A DNA stretch of 33,136 nucleotides. It comes from Entrophospora sp. SA101 (lineage: Eukaryota; Glomeromycota; Glomeromycetes; Entrophosporales; Entrophosporaceae). Of this stretch, positions 32,766 through 33,136 are shown piece by piece. The position numbers and the translations under genes were made by a program. A model generated the notes under the pieces. That model worked only from the letters and a program-made list of their open reading frames with translations. It ran no database searches and was not told the DNA's origin. Position 1 is the stretch's first letter. Each line of letters begins with the position of its first letter. The stretch is taken from NCBI GenBank assembly GCA_958430865.1, contig CAUDNR010003124.1:3723-36858 (forward strand). Reading direction: 5' to 3'.

Positions 32766-33136
32766 TTTTTTATAATTATAAATTTTTATAAATTAATATT
32801 TTATTTTTATAATTTTATTTTTTTTTAAAAAAAAAAAAGGAAAAATAAAGAAAACTTTCATACTATATATAGTTGTTATTTGTGGATTGTTCAACGAAAT
32901 GAAAAAATAAGTTTGCAAGTTTAGTTTTACAAACAGGTTTCTATTTTATCCTATTTAAGAACTGACTCCAAATTGATTGCAGTCAGGATTATTACCAAAT
33001 TTGGAAATCGAATCTAGAAAAATTGGAACTCCTTTGTCGATCAATTCATATGTGTGGCGAACGAGTTAACGTGATATTTTGCTGCCTTTTGAAAATCTTT
33101 TTTTTTTTTAATTATAATAATAATAATCAAAATAAA
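32766..33136. other. Upstream region of the Q/N-rich gene
   Basis: A long T/A run (32,816-32,838 region) lies just 5' of the gene on its own strand, followed by AT-rich sequence to the window end. A TATATATAG word at 32,863-32,871 could be a TATA element. No further gene was seen. Confidence 0.3.

Overview
This is nuclear DNA from a very AT-rich fungus with many short introns (about 70 to 150 bp) and long runs of decayed repeats. The mix of a tandem BTB-BACK-TLDc family, heavy hAT and pogo-like relics, retropepsin fragments and poly-N/Q proteins suggests an arbuscular mycorrhizal fungus of the Rhizophagus type. That placement is inference from sequence character only.

Layout. 1-5,870: repeat-rich ground with a MITE carrying 24-bp inverted ends (376-795), a two-exon minus-strand gene of unknown role (966-1618), a broken retropepsin (about 2,345-2,903), a pogo-like terminus (3,115-3,173) and two inverted copies of a 155-bp MITE (4,754-4,908; 5,203-5,359). 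5,873-9,400: a 1.8-kb tandem duplication of a BTB-BACK-TLDc gene; the second copy has lost its ATG. 9,400-17,600: gene-poor, with eroded coding relics, including two different PD-(D/E)XK nuclease-like fragments (14,135-14,690 minus; 16,075-16,575 plus), a degenerate tandem repeat and a small hairpin element.

17,638-19,605: an intact nine-exon mitochondrial carrier of the Mtm1/SLC25A39/SLC25A40 type (414 aa); every splice junction could be placed in frame. 19,600-24,500: repeat relics (pogo-like end, hAT transposase remnant, 171-bp tandem duplication) and a ruined paralogue of the 966-1618 gene. 24,525-26,080: an inverted, intron-retaining pseudogene copy of the same carrier. Just upstream of it lies a well-formed promoter-like cluster (26,553-26,691) with no convincing gene behind it.

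27,492-28,623 (minus): a five-exon gene for a 206-aa protein of unknown function. 30,323-32,091 (plus): intact five-exon homocitrate synthase (446 aa), first enzyme of the fungal alpha-aminoadipate lysine pathway. 32,337-32,765 (minus): a single-exon Q/N-rich protein, convergent with it. The three solid housekeeping-like genes (carrier, homocitrate synthase, unknown 206-aa protein) do not form an operon or obvious pathway. No tRNA, rRNA or CRISPR was seen. Exon limits were read by eye from GT/AG sites and reading frame and have no transcript support.
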